Shown here in pieces: positions 1-6,524 of a stretch of 11,869 bases of DNA (positions within the stretch are counted from its first letter, which is position 1; the number at the start of each line of letters is the position of its first letter). Position numbers and translations under genes: made by a program. Origin of the DNA: Streptosporangiaceae bacterium (GTDB taxonomy: Bacteria > Actinomycetota > Actinomycetes > Streptosporangiales > Streptosporangiaceae); assembly GCA_030039095.1 (NCBI GenBank), contig JASHQP010000565.1, forward strand, positions 1-11,869, given 5' to 3'. Below the pieces are notes generated by a model that saw nothing but the letters and a program-made list of their open reading frames with translations, was not told the origin of the DNA and searched no databases.

Positions 1-1
1 G

Positions 2-196
2 GGCTCGCCGCTGCGCAGGTTGCTGCGGCGGCGGCTGATCGCCCGGGCCGCGCGCGGCGCCATGTCGCTCGGGCCGCTGCTCAGCGGCGCGATCGCCGGC
101 GCGGCGCTGAACCGGATCGAGACCCGGCACCTCGGCGACGACGTGCGCGGCGATCTCCGCCGCCGCTCGCCGTACACCACGAACTGGGCGCGCTGA
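2..196 (+). CDS. C-terminal end of a membrane-associated protein, possibly EcsC-like (5' partial)
   Basis: An open frame enters from the left edge and stops at TGA 194-196, giving 64 residues. It begins with an Arg-rich stretch (LRRLLRRRLIARAARG), then a small-residue hydrophobic stretch (LGPLLSGAIAGAALNR) followed by a charged tail with ETRHLGDDVRGDLRRR. A Gly/Ala-rich helix ending in an Asn, followed by a TRxLG-type motif, resembles from memory the C-terminus of EcsC-family proteins, which are peripheral or membrane proteins of uncertain role. This is an inference from one short segment, and other small-helix membrane proteins could end similarly. Codon positions follow the GC-rich third-base pattern of real genes here. 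The start lies outside the window. Confidence 0.5.
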   Translation, partial: GSPLRRLLRRRLIARAARGAMSLGPLLSGAIAGAALNRIETRHLGDDVRGDLRRRSPYTTNWAR

Positions 197-316
197 ACGC
201 AGGCGGCCACGCTCTTCATCGTCGCGGCCGCGGTCCGGGAGCGTAGGCCCCTGACCTGGGTTTCCATACTTTGATCTAACTAGCATCGCTGCGACGCGCT
301 GAAGTCGAACTCATGT

Positions 317-345
317 TTGACACGGGAGTGGCAGTGCGGCATGGT
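317..345 (+). promoter_or_regulatory. SigA-like promoter TTGACA-N17-CATGGT
   Basis: A perfect -35 hexamer TTGACA (317-322) is followed after 17 bases by CATGGT (340-345), which keeps the A2 and T6 positions of a -10 box. Transcription would start near 352, leaving a leader of about 33 bases before the GTG at 385. It lies inside the longer open frame that begins at ATG 313, which argues against that upstream ATG being the true start. Confidence 0.5.
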
Positions 346-371
346 GAGGACGACGTGCGAACACGAGATTC

Positions 372-377
372 AGGAGG
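372..377 (+). promoter_or_regulatory. Ribosome binding site deciding the GTG 385 start
   Basis: AGGAGG at 372-377 is a perfect anti-Shine-Dalgarno match with 7 bases before GTG 385-387. No such site precedes the in-frame ATG at 313, so the GTG is preferred. Confidence 0.7.
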
Positions 378-384
378 CGGCTCA

Positions 385-936
385 GTGGGCCAGAAGACCG
401 TCAGCTTCAGCGACCTCAGCGGGCAGATCATCTCCACCGACGATGCGCTGGCGCGCATTGTGGTGCACGAGCATCCCGAGCTCGGTGACGGCCCGGTGGA
501 GATCGAGGCTCTCCTCGACGAGGCCAGGGCGATCGAGAAGGCGGCGTTGCGGGTGGCCGTCGTCGACCTTTACCTGCCCGGCGACCTGCCGCACCGGGTG
601 ACCATGGACCTCGGGTCGTTCGATGAGATGGCAACCGACAAGCCAATGGGCGAGCTGCTGGTCACCGCCCGGCCCGCCAGGCGGGGTTCCAGGGCGGCTG
701 CGCCGGCCCCGGCCCGCGGCGACCGCACGAACTACGCGGACGTTGCCCACGCGGGCAAACCCCACAAGGGCAAGGTCACGGACGCGGAAAAGGAGCTCGT
801 GCAGGAGCATTTCGACGAGATCAACGCGCGGCTCGCCGGTGAGGGCATGCGGACGATCAGCCTGGCCGACCCGGAGCACGTGGAGCGCTACGGCCTGGCG
901 GCGCTCGTCGCCTCGCGCGGGGCCGGGCCCGTCTAA
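385..936 (+). CDS. Conserved-looking actinobacterial protein of unknown function (183 aa)
   Basis: I do not recognise a named family. From GTG 385 the 183-residue product has an N-terminal half rich in beta-type and acidic segments (KTVSFSDLSGQII, then VEIEALLDEARAIEKAALRVAVVDLYLPG). A basic Pro/Ala linker around residues 93-111 (ARPARRGSRAAAPAPARGDR) follows. The C-terminal part (about residues 112-183) contains HAGKPHKGKVTDAEKELVQE and a segment ending DPEHVERYGLAALV. The two blocks joined by a basic linker suggest a small cytosolic two-domain protein, and the linker could touch nucleic acid, but nothing seen proves this. No signal peptide or membrane segment is visible. It appears monocistronic, with its own promoter (317-345) and a strong ribosome site. 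The in-frame ATG at 313 would add 24 residues but lacks a ribosome site. From memory the C-terminal block resembles other unannotated actinobacterial proteins; this was not searched. Confidence 0.8.
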   Translation: MGQKTVSFSDLSGQIISTDDALARIVVHEHPELGDGPVEIEALLDEARAIEKAALRVAVVDLYLPGDLPHRVTMDLGSFDEMATDKPMGELLVTARPARRGSRAAAPAPARGDRTNYADVAHAGKPHKGKVTDAEKELVQEHFDEINARLAGEGMRTISLADPEHVERYGLAALVASRGAGPV

Positions 937-1176
937 TCGTTCGGTGGGCGTGCGGCGTTGGCGGGCCTGCCCGGACGAATCCAGAACGGCCACCGTGGGG
1001 GCCGGGCGAGGTGATCGTGGAGCTCTTCGCAGCGCACCGGGGTTGCGCTCCTGGTGATCAGCACGCGGCGGGGGCTTCTGAGCGGCAGCGTCCTTCGGCA
1101 TGGCGTGGAGCGCAGGCGCTGGCTGCCGGCCAGGTTCAGGAGCCCTACGCACCTGCCGGGTCCGGCGGGTGGTTCG

Positions 1177-1761
1177 TCAGCTGGCACTATCGGCGGAAGG
1201 CGCTGGCCGGTTGGCGCGGGTGTAGACCAGCTCAACGAGCCCGCATCGAAAGACCCTGCTCGTGATCGGGCGGAGTGTCAGGGGACGGTCCAGGCTGGTG
1301 AAGAGGGGTTCGCCTTTGCCGGCTGCGGCGGGTACTACCCAGAGGCGGTACTCGTCGACGAGATCGAGCCGGGCCAGGGATTGCTGGAACGCGATGCCGC
1401 CGTGGGCGAGGATCTCGCCGCCGGGTTCGGCCTTGAGCTTGGCGATCTCTTCGGCGGTGTCGCCGCTGGCGATCCGTGATTCGGGCCACTCGGCGGATTG
1501 CAGGGTCTTGGAGAAGACGACCTTCGGGGTGTTGTTCATGATCGGGGCGACGGGATGGTCGTGCGCCTCGGGCCAGAAGCGGGCCATCTCCTGGTAGGTG
1601 GTGCGTCCCATGATGTGGGTTCCCGCTCGCCCGATCCTGTCGAGGAAGTACTCGTCGTGCTCTGGGTCGTCGACGTCCTCCATGAGTGCTGGGAGCTGGG
1701 AGAACGGGTCGCAGCTGTAGCCGTCGAGCGAGATCGTGAACTGCAGGATCACCTGTCTCAT
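1177..1761 (-). CDS. RibD-C / dihydrofolate-reductase-like family protein (194 aa)
   Basis: The product has the layout of the RibD C-terminal/DHFR-like family, a cytosolic Rossmann-type fold that usually binds NADPH. Visible marks are an N-terminal strand and loop VILQFTISLDGY (4-15), the nucleotide-binding MGRTTYQ (51-57), VVFSKTL (81-87), the Gly-rich GGEILAHGGIAFQQSL (114-129) and the C-terminal strand WVVPAAAGKGEPLF (141-154). The length of 194 fits stand-alone YyaP/YwjB-like members. These are commonly annotated as dihydrofolate reductase, but most have no demonstrated substrate, so true DHFR activity should not be assumed. ATG 1761 is chosen because GGAGGG (1772-1767) sits five bases upstream; an in-frame GTG two codons earlier would be too close to that site. 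It is convergent with the preceding gene, separated by 240 bases in which I see no gene. The C-terminal ten or so residues form a short polar tail rich in Ser, Ala and Pro. Confidence 0.88.
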   Translation of the reverse strand: MRQVILQFTISLDGYSCDPFSQLPALMEDVDDPEHDEYFLDRIGRAGTHIMGRTTYQEMARFWPEAHDHPVAPIMNNTPKVVFSKTLQSAEWPESRIASGDTAEEIAKLKAEPGGEILAHGGIAFQQSLARLDLVDEYRLWVVPAAAGKGEPLFTSLDRPLTLRPITSRVFRCGLVELVYTRANRPAPSADSAS

Positions 1762-1766
1762 CGTCA

Positions 1767-1772
1767 CCCTCC
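1767..1772 (-). promoter_or_regulatory. Ribosome binding site of the DHFR-like gene
   Basis: On the minus strand GGAGGG is followed by five bases (TGACG) and then ATG 1761. This spacing selects the ATG over the upstream in-frame GTG at 1767. Confidence 0.65.
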
Positions 1773-1817
1773 GGTGTCCGGTCGTCAGCAACAGAGACGT
1801 AAGCCGGTCACGGAAAT

Positions 1818-1829
1818 CATCGTTCGATG
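1818..1829. promoter_or_regulatory. Short inverted repeat CATCG-TT-CGATG upstream of the DHFR-like gene
   Basis: Five-base arms separated by two bases lie 57 bases upstream of the DHFR-like start, in a comparatively AT-rich patch. It could be an operator half-site pair for a regulator of that gene, but a 12-base match of this sort also arises by chance. No -10/-35 pair was convincing nearby. Confidence 0.2.
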
Positions 1830-1882
1830 TTCAGAGCTGCGCAGACGAGTCCTCAGGCAGTCGGGGGCCGATGGGGTGAGCT

Positions 1883-2014
1883 TCAGGTAGGGCCGGCAGT
1901 GCCCGGCCAGTCCAGCCGTGATGGCCCGTCGAACACCCCGGCCAGCGACCCGGTGCACAGCAGGTCGAGGGTGAAGACCAGGTCGGCGACGCGTTCCTGA
2001 TAGCCGGTGACCGT
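1883..2014 (-). pseudogene. Possible decayed fragment of a conjugation-type (VirB4/TraC-like) ATPase
   Basis: The stretch 1762-2153 (392 bases) has no intact gene. On the minus strand a short frame reads GYQERVADLVFTLDLLCTGS and then LAGVFDGPSRLDWPG before a stop at 1883-1885. From memory, a helix followed by LCTGxLxGxFDGP and a short acidic/Trp patch resembles a conserved segment of large actinobacterial ATP-binding proteins linked to conjugation or type IV secretion. In an intact protein this segment would sit in the middle, with the ATPase core following; here a stop comes 13 residues after FDGP and no Walker motifs are visible on either side. It is therefore at most a relic. The upstream part of the same frame (2015-2155) does not look like protein. 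Chance resemblance in GC-rich DNA cannot be excluded. Confidence 0.35.
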
Positions 2015-2082
2015 GCTAGCAGCGCCGTCGGGTTTCGGGCGGGTTCGCGACGAACGATCCAGAACCGCGCGATCCGCAATGC

Positions 2083-2112
2083 TTGCCGCTGCGCGGGGGC
2101 CGGTGCTGTACT
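2083..2112 (+). promoter_or_regulatory. Candidate promoter of the ferredoxin-reductase-P450 operon
   Basis: TTGCCG (2083-2088) and TGTACT (2107-2112) are separated by 18 bases, each matching four of six consensus positions. Transcription would begin near 2119, about 35 bases before the ferredoxin ATG. It is the best pair I could find in the upstream 150 bases, but the match is only moderate. Confidence 0.3.
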
Positions 2113-2153
2113 CGGTGCCCGGGAGACGGCGGAGCGGAAGGCTGCGGGGGAGC

Positions 2154-2375
2154 ATGCGGGTCGTCGTGGACCTGGCGGTGTGCCAGGGCTATGCACAGTG
2201 CGCGTTCCTGGCGCCCGAAGCGTTCCGGCTGAGCGGCCCGGAAGGGCTGATGTACGACCCGGGCCCGCCCGACCGGCTGCGTGAGCAGGTCCTCAGGGCG
2301 GTGGCCGCGTGCCCGGTCAAGGCGATCTCCGCCGATGCCGTCCCCGGCGACGTCGGCAGCCGCGATGCCCGGTAA
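2154..2375 (+). CDS. [3Fe-4S]-type ferredoxin with CxxYxxC motif (73 aa)
   Basis: This small soluble electron carrier presumably shuttles electrons from the adjacent reductase to the P450. The cluster ligands are visible as C10-Q-G-Y13-A-Q-C16 near the N-terminus and C53-P54 near the C-terminus, matching the CxxXxxC...CP pattern of P450-partner ferredoxins. A [4Fe-4S] protein would have Cys at position 13; Tyr there implies a [3Fe-4S] cluster. Such replacements are known for actinobacterial P450 ferredoxins, where the residue influences redox potential. ATG 2154 is chosen because the family starts just before a VVVD strand. A GGGGGAG run is nearly adjacent to the ATG and GGAAGG (2136-2141) lies 12 bases upstream, so the ribosome site is imperfect. 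Its last 11 bases overlap the reductase start at 2365, indicating translational coupling. Confidence 0.9.
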   Translation: MRVVVDLAVCQGYAQCAFLAPEAFRLSGPEGLMYDPGPPDRLREQVLRAVAACPVKAISADAVPGDVGSRDAR

Positions 2376-3744
2376 GGCCGGCACACGGCGGATCGTCATC
2401 GTCGGCGCCTCGCTGGCTGGGCTGCGGGCGGCGGAGACGCTGCGGCGGGAAGGGTTCGACGGGACCCTGACGATCATCGGCGACGAGCCGGAGCAGCCCT
2501 ACGACCGCCCGCCCCTGTCCAAGCAGGTGCTGACGGGCTGGGTGCCCGCCGATCACACAACCCTGCCTCGGGCCGCCCCGCTCGGGGACGTCACGTGGCG
2601 CCTCGGAACACCGGCCACCGGCCTGGACCGCGGCGCCAGGGAGGTTGTCCTTGCCGGCGGCTCCCGCGTTCCCTACGACCTCGTGCTGATTGCCACCGGG
2701 GTTCGCAACCGGCCGTGGCCGCACGCCGACCAGGCGGCACTGGACGGGGTCTGCAGCATCAGGTCCCAGACGGATGCCGCGAGCCTGGCCCGGCTTCTCG
2801 GCAGCGGCGAGGTCCACCGGGTGGTCGTCATCGGCGCCGGGTTCACCGGTTCGGAGGTCGCGTCGGCGTGCCGTCACCGGGGCATCGAGGTCACCGTGAT
2901 CGAGCGGGGCAGCGCGCCGCTGACCGGGGCGCTCGGCGGGGTGATCGGCCAGATCGCGGCGAAACTGCACCGCGACAACGGTGTGGACCTGCTGTGCGGG
3001 ACCACGGTCCAGGCGCTCGAAGGGACCGGTGGCCGGCTGCGCGCCGTCGCCCTGTCCGACGGCTCGAGTGTCCCGGCGGACGTCGCGGTCATCGCGCTCG
3101 GCACCGTCCGCAATACCGAGTGGCTTGCCGATTCCGGCCTGGCGGCCGGCTTGCTCGGGGTCGCCACCGACGCGGGCGGCCGGGCGATCGCGGTCAACGG
3201 GCTGGTCACCGACGACGTGTTCGCGGCCGGGGACGTGGCGCGGTTCGCGCACCCGCTGTTCGGCTACGAGTTCCTCGCCCTGGAGCACTGGGAGAACGCC
3301 GTCGTGGGCGCGCAGGTCGTGGCGCACAACATGATCTGCCCGCCGGAGGACCGGAGGCCCCACGTCTGCGTCCCGACGTTCTGGTCCACCCAGTTCGGCG
3401 TGAACATCAAGTCCGTGGGCGTGCCGACGCTCGCCGAAGAGATCGTGATGACGCAGGGGTCGCCCCGGGACGCCAGCTTCGCGGCCGCGTACGGAAACGG
3501 CTCGGGCCGGATCGTGGCCGCGGTCACCTTCAACCACGGACGATGGCTCGACCACTACCGGGAACTGATCGAGCGCGCGTCCCCGCTGCCCGGCCCCTAC
3601 GACGCCGGGCTCACCGGGAGGCCGGCTCCTGCCGGGTTCCCCGACCCGGCCGGTGCCTACCACGGGCCGACCGTCGTGGTGACCGGCCACTCGCCCACCG
3701 AGATGGACGCGGTCCGGGTACCCAGGGGGAGAAGCGCCACGTGA
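2365..3744 (+). CDS. NAD(P)H-dependent FAD ferredoxin reductase (459 aa)
   Basis: The enzyme should oxidise NAD(P)H through FAD and reduce the neighbouring ferredoxin. Domains in order are: an FAD-binding Rossmann segment IVIVGASLAGLRAAETL (10-26, with GxSxAG in place of GxGxxG); the QPYDRPPLSK loop (44-53) typical of putidaredoxin-reductase-like enzymes; the second FAD strand DLVLIATG (105-112); the NAD-binding motif VVVIGAGFTGSEVASA (153-168), with acidic E180 ending the second strand, which favours NADH over NADPH; the FAD-ribityl motif VFAAGDVA (285-292); and the C-terminal interface domain from about residue 336 (VPTFWSTQFGVNIKSVG). The family is usually close to 400-420 residues; here about 49 Pro/Gly-rich residues follow position 410. 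ATG 2365 lies inside the ferredoxin gene without a clear ribosome site. The stop overlaps the P450 GTG by four bases (GTGA). Confidence 0.93.
   Translation: MPGKAGTRRIVIVGASLAGLRAAETLRREGFDGTLTIIGDEPEQPYDRPPLSKQVLTGWVPADHTTLPRAAPLGDVTWRLGTPATGLDRGAREVVLAGGSRVPYDLVLIATGVRNRPWPHADQAALDGVCSIRSQTDAASLARLLGSGEVHRVVVIGAGFTGSEVASACRHRGIEVTVIERGSAPLTGALGGVIGQIAAKLHRDNGVDLLCGTTVQALEGTGGRLRAVALSDGSSVPADVAVIALGTVRNTEWLADSGLAAGLLGVATDAGGRAIAVNGLVTDDVFAAGDVARFAHPLFGYEFLALEHWENAVVGAQVVAHNMICPPEDRRPHVCVPTFWSTQFGVNIKSVGVPTLAEEIVMTQGSPRDASFAAAYGNGSGRIVAAVTFNHGRWLDHYRELIERASPLPGPYDAGLTGRPAPAGFPDPAGAYHGPTVVVTGHSPTEMDAVRVPRGRSAT
3724..3731 (+). promoter_or_regulatory. Ribosome binding site for the P450 inside the reductase gene
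   Basis: AGGGGGAG within the reductase 3' end lies nine bases before GTG 3741. It supports independent initiation at the overlapping GTGA junction and helps fix the P450 start. Confidence 0.55.
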
Positions 3745-4952
3745 GCACCGACCTCATGCGCCGGGTCACAGACGCCGCCAGCCGGCACGACCCGTTTCCG
3801 CTGTACGCCGAGCTGCGGAAAGACCGGGTCAACGTGCTCGCCGACGGCAGCTACGCGCTCGGCCGCTACGAGGACGTCGTCTCCCTGCTGCACGATCCGC
3901 GGATCAGCTCGGACCCGCACAACGCAACCGATCCGGGCTCGCTGACCGTGATCGACAACGCACCGTTCATCCAGCGGGACCCGCCGGACCACGACCGGCT
4001 GCGCTCCATCGCCACGCGGTACTTCGGCCCACCGGACAGCGCGGGGATGGTCAGCGGCATGGAGCCGGAGATCCGCCGGTTCGTGGACGGCCTCGCCGAC
4101 GCGCTCCCGGACTCCGGTACGGCCGACCTGGTCGACGGGTTCGCGTACCCGCTGCCGGTGTCGGTCATCTGCGGGCTCCTCGGCGTGCCGGAACGCGACG
4201 CGCCCCAGTTCCGCGCCTGGACCGAGGGCATCGTCAAGGGCATCGACGCAGGGAAGCAGGAAGGCGCGCAGGACCTGGTCGAGCGGCGCGACGAGTGCGA
4301 GGCCGCGATGTTCGGCTACGTGCGCGACCTGGCGGACAGGCACCGGCAGCAGCCGGACGGGTCCATGCTGTCGCGGCTGGCCAGCGACGGCTCGGCCGAC
4401 GTGATGACCGAGCTGGAGCTGGCCACGACCAGCCTGCTGCTGCTGGTCGCCGGGCACGAGACCACGGTGAACCTGACCGCGAACGGTGCCCTCACGCTGC
4501 TGCGCCATCCGTGGGCCCTCGAGCGCCTGCGCGGCGAGCCCGACTGGGCCGTCCCCGTCGTCGAGGAACTGCTGCGGTACGAGCCGCCGGTGCAGTACCT
4601 GCCCAGCCGGGTCGCCCTCGCCGATATTGGCGTGGGCGGGACGACCATCCCCCGGGGCGCGCGGGTGACGCTGCTGCTCGCCGCCGCCAGCAGGGATCCG
4701 GAACGTTTCGCCGACCCCGACCGGTTCGACCCGGACCGCCCCGGTAACGGGCATCTCGGCTTCGGCAGCGGCATCCACTACTGCTTCGGCGCGCCGCTCG
4801 CCCGCATCGAGGCCCAGGTGTCGCTCACCGCCCTGGCCAGCAGGCTGGTCAACCCCCGGCTGGTGGCCGATCCGCCGCCGTACCGGCCGAGCCCCGTGCT
4901 CAGGGGCCCGGTCCACCTGCCGGTGGCGTACGACAGGCTGCTGCCGCGCTGA
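3741..4952 (+). CDS. Cytochrome P450 monooxygenase (403 aa)
   Basis: This is a soluble bacterial class I P450 heme-thiolate monooxygenase. Diagnostic motifs are all present: the I-helix oxygen-activating AGHETT (237-242); K-helix EELLR (E275/R279, the ExxR pair); the meander PERFADPDRFDPDR (320-333); and the heme loop FGSGIHYCFG (341-350) with Cys348 as axial ligand. Near the N-terminal third, RDPPDHDRLRSI (79-90) is the C-helix region that contacts heme propionates and redox partner. No membrane anchor is present, as is usual for bacterial members, and 403 residues is a typical length. Start GTG 3741 overlaps the reductase stop and has an AGGGGGAG site. It is the last gene of a ferredoxin-reductase-P450 operon, so it probably receives electrons from the two genes before it. 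The substrate cannot be read from sequence. The motifs resemble CYP105/107-type enzymes, but a family number needs alignment. Confidence 0.96.
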   Translation: MSTDLMRRVTDAASRHDPFPLYAELRKDRVNVLADGSYALGRYEDVVSLLHDPRISSDPHNATDPGSLTVIDNAPFIQRDPPDHDRLRSIATRYFGPPDSAGMVSGMEPEIRRFVDGLADALPDSGTADLVDGFAYPLPVSVICGLLGVPERDAPQFRAWTEGIVKGIDAGKQEGAQDLVERRDECEAAMFGYVRDLADRHRQQPDGSMLSRLASDGSADVMTELELATTSLLLLVAGHETTVNLTANGALTLLRHPWALERLRGEPDWAVPVVEELLRYEPPVQYLPSRVALADIGVGGTTIPRGARVTLLLAAASRDPERFADPDRFDPDRPGNGHLGFGSGIHYCFGAPLARIEAQVSLTALASRLVNPRLVADPPPYRPSPVLRGPVHLPVAYDRLLPR

Positions 4953-4970
4953 CGGTGCAGGCCCGGCGCC

Positions 4971-5000
4971 GGCGGGTAGGGACCGGGGGGAGGGCCCGCC
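4971..5000 (+). terminator. Possible terminator hairpin after the P450
   Basis: GGCGGG (4971-4976) pairs with CCCGCC (4995-5000) across an 18-base loop that itself contains GGGCCC. A 10-base palindrome, CCGGCGCCGG (4963-4972), overlaps the left arm. There is no T-run, which is common for actinobacterial terminators. It lies in the 85-base gap before the membrane-protein gene, so it may separate that gene from the operon. Confidence 0.35.
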
Positions 5001-5037
5001 AGGGCGCTAACGGGTGTGACCACGTTCGGGGGCAAAT

Positions 5038-5769
5038 GTGGCGACCGACCGGCAGTCGACGACGTCCGCGGGCCAGGCAGGAGCGTCGCAGCCGCCCGGT
5101 GACCAGCCCGCGGGCGAGCGCCTGGCCAGCCATCCGGTCGTCGGGTTCATCCCCTGGATCGTGTTCTGGGTGATCGGCGGGCCGTCGACGTGGGAGACCG
5201 GCACCCTGGCCGCGCTGCTCGCGGCGATCCTGGTGACGATGCTCAGCATCGACTACCGGCCGCTGGTTGCCTGGGCCACGGCCCAGCCGGGCCGCCGGCG
5301 GGTGGGCCTGCGGCCCGAGCTGAGCCGCCTGAAGCTGCTCGACGTCGCCACTGTCGTGTTCTTCGCCGCGCTGTCGCTGGCCGCTGTGGTGACCACCCGG
5401 CAGAACGTCAGCGATCTCGACAAGTACTCCCAGGCCATCTCCAGCGGGGCGCTGGGCCTCATCGCGCTCGGGTCGATCGTGTTCGGGCACCCGTTCACCG
5501 TGGACTACGCCAAGGAGGAAGCGCCTCCCGAGGTCTGGCACACCGCGGTGTTCAAGCGGATCAACCTGGTGCTGAGCTCGGTGTGGGCGGCGGTCTTCCT
5601 GGTCTGCGCGCTGCTCGGCCTGGCCGCCGAGCAGAACGTGGCCAAGGGCCTGCGCGACTGGCTGAACTGGTACATCCCGATCGTGCTGATCTTCCTGGCG
5701 TTCCGCTTCACGAAGTCGTACCCACGGCAGGTCAGAGCGCAGCAGCAGGCTCAGCGGGCGGCTGGCTGA
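5038..5769 (+). CDS. Conserved-type six-segment membrane protein of unknown function (243 aa)
   Basis: Integral membrane protein of the cytoplasmic membrane; no named function recognised. A polar Ser/Thr/Gln/Pro-rich N-terminus (1-30) precedes about six hydrophobic spans: 33-48 (VVGFIPWIVFWVIGG), 54-71, 101-120, 134-150, 176-197 and 210-224. A basic, Gln-rich tail ends the protein. The stretch HPFTVDYAKEEAPPEVW (151-167) after the fourth span is unusually polar and looks like a conserved family motif, though I only recognise its style. The length and HPVVGFIPW opening faintly recall septation-protein-A-like proteins, which is weak inference. GTG 5038 is the first possible start, since an in-frame stop lies just upstream, and GGGGG (5028-5032) is five bases before it. 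Three bases separate its stop from the convergent TPR-like gene. Confidence 0.82.
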   Translation: MATDRQSTTSAGQAGASQPPGDQPAGERLASHPVVGFIPWIVFWVIGGPSTWETGTLAALLAAILVTMLSIDYRPLVAWATAQPGRRRVGLRPELSRLKLLDVATVVFFAALSLAAVVTTRQNVSDLDKYSQAISSGALGLIALGSIVFGHPFTVDYAKEEAPPEVWHTAVFKRINLVLSSVWAAVFLVCALLGLAAEQNVAKGLRDWLNWYIPIVLIFLAFRFTKSYPRQVRAQQQAQRAAG

Positions 5770-5772
5770 TCA

Positions 5773-6513
5773 CTAGGCGTCGATGACCTGGGCCAGCGTG
5801 GCCTTGGCCAGGGTTTCGGTGACGAGGGTCGAGGCGGGATCCAGCGCCAGGTCACCAAGGATGGCGATCGCAGCGCCGCGCTCGCCGCGCTGGTTCAGCA
5901 CGAGGGCCTTGTTCAGGAGCAGCATGCCCCGCGTCTCGGGGTCGGGCCATGCCTCGAGCCCTCTCTCGATCGCGCGCAGCCGGTCACCGGGGTCGTCCAG
6001 CAGCGCCGCCAGTTCCTTCCAGGCGGGGGCGAATCCGGGGAACCTGGCCAGGATGCCGTCCAGGATCGCCTTCTTCCTCGGCAGGTCGCCGAGCGACTCG
6101 AGCGCGGTAAACGCCTTGCAGAATCCTGCGGGAAGCTCCCCGGCCCGTTCCCGCCGCAGACAGTCGAGCGTGGTCTTGCACGTGAAGAAACCGCGCGGGG
6201 CCAGGCGGTCGACGTGCGCGTAGCAGCGCTCGGCGGTGTCGGTGTCCCCCTGGAGCAGGTACGTGAACGCGGCGTCGTACACCGGATATGGCCAGCCCGG
6301 CGCGCGAGCGTGCGCGGCGTCGAGCAGCGCCAGGGCACGATCGTATTCGCCCCGTGCCCCGGCCGCCCGTGCGTCCTCGTGCAGCCGCACGGCATCGGCC
6401 GGCACGGTGTGGCCGCCCTCGATCTGCCAGTCCACCTGGCCACTGAATGCTTCGAGATCCCGTGTGGTCAGGACGCGTCCCGCGGCGTCCTGAAACACGA
6501 GGCGTTCAGGCAT
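5773..6513 (-). CDS. TPR-like repeat protein (246 aa)
   Basis: The protein is built of helical pairs reminiscent of tetratricopeptide repeats, which normally form protein-binding surfaces. Repeats are visible around 52-84 (EYDRALALLDAAHARAPGWP then YDAAFTYLLQGD), 89-104 (GDTDTAERCYAHVDRL), 143-174 and 199-228 (KALVLNQRGERGAAIAILGD). Several carry the small-residue pattern typical of TPR position 8/20 contacts. No signal peptide or membrane span is seen, so it is probably cytosolic. Its specific partner is unknown. ATG 6513 has GGGGGA three bases upstream. It lies downstream of the LLM oxidoreductase gene on the same strand with a 31-base gap holding a perfect hairpin (6525-6545), so it may share transcription or be uncoupled by that hairpin. 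The 3' end is convergent with the membrane protein, three bases apart. Confidence 0.8.
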   Translation of the reverse strand: MPERLVFQDAAGRVLTTRDLEAFSGQVDWQIEGGHTVPADAVRLHEDARAAGARGEYDRALALLDAAHARAPGWPYPVYDAAFTYLLQGDTDTAERCYAHVDRLAPRGFFTCKTTLDCLRRERAGELPAGFCKAFTALESLGDLPRKKAILDGILARFPGFAPAWKELAALLDDPGDRLRAIERGLEAWPDPETRGMLLLNKALVLNQRGERGAAIAILGDLALDPASTLVTETLAKATLAQVIDA

Positions 6514-6524
6514 CCGTCCCCCGT

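Noticed and set aside
313..384. Upstream ATG 313 as start of the unknown protein
   Set aside because: No Shine-Dalgarno, and a consensus -35 and -10 fall inside this extension. GTG 385 with AGGAGG is better.
382..1152. Minus-strand open frame (256 codons) across the unknown protein and the 3' gap
   Set aside because: Low-complexity Arg/Pro/Gln composition, and it would cover a gene with a good promoter and ribosome site on the other strand.
937..1265. Small open frames on both strands in the gap before the DHFR-like gene
   Set aside because: None has a ribosome site or protein-like composition; they are typical random frames in GC-rich DNA.
2317..3690. Long minus-strand open frame (457 codons) opposite the reductase
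   Set aside because: Composition is Arg/Gly/Pro/His-rich without any domain, typical of the reverse complement of a GC-rich gene. The plus strand shows a complete reductase with FAD and NAD motifs.
3657..4916. Long minus-strand open frame (419 codons) opposite the P450
   Set aside because: No recognisable motif and shadow-like composition, while the plus-strand P450 has all signature motifs.
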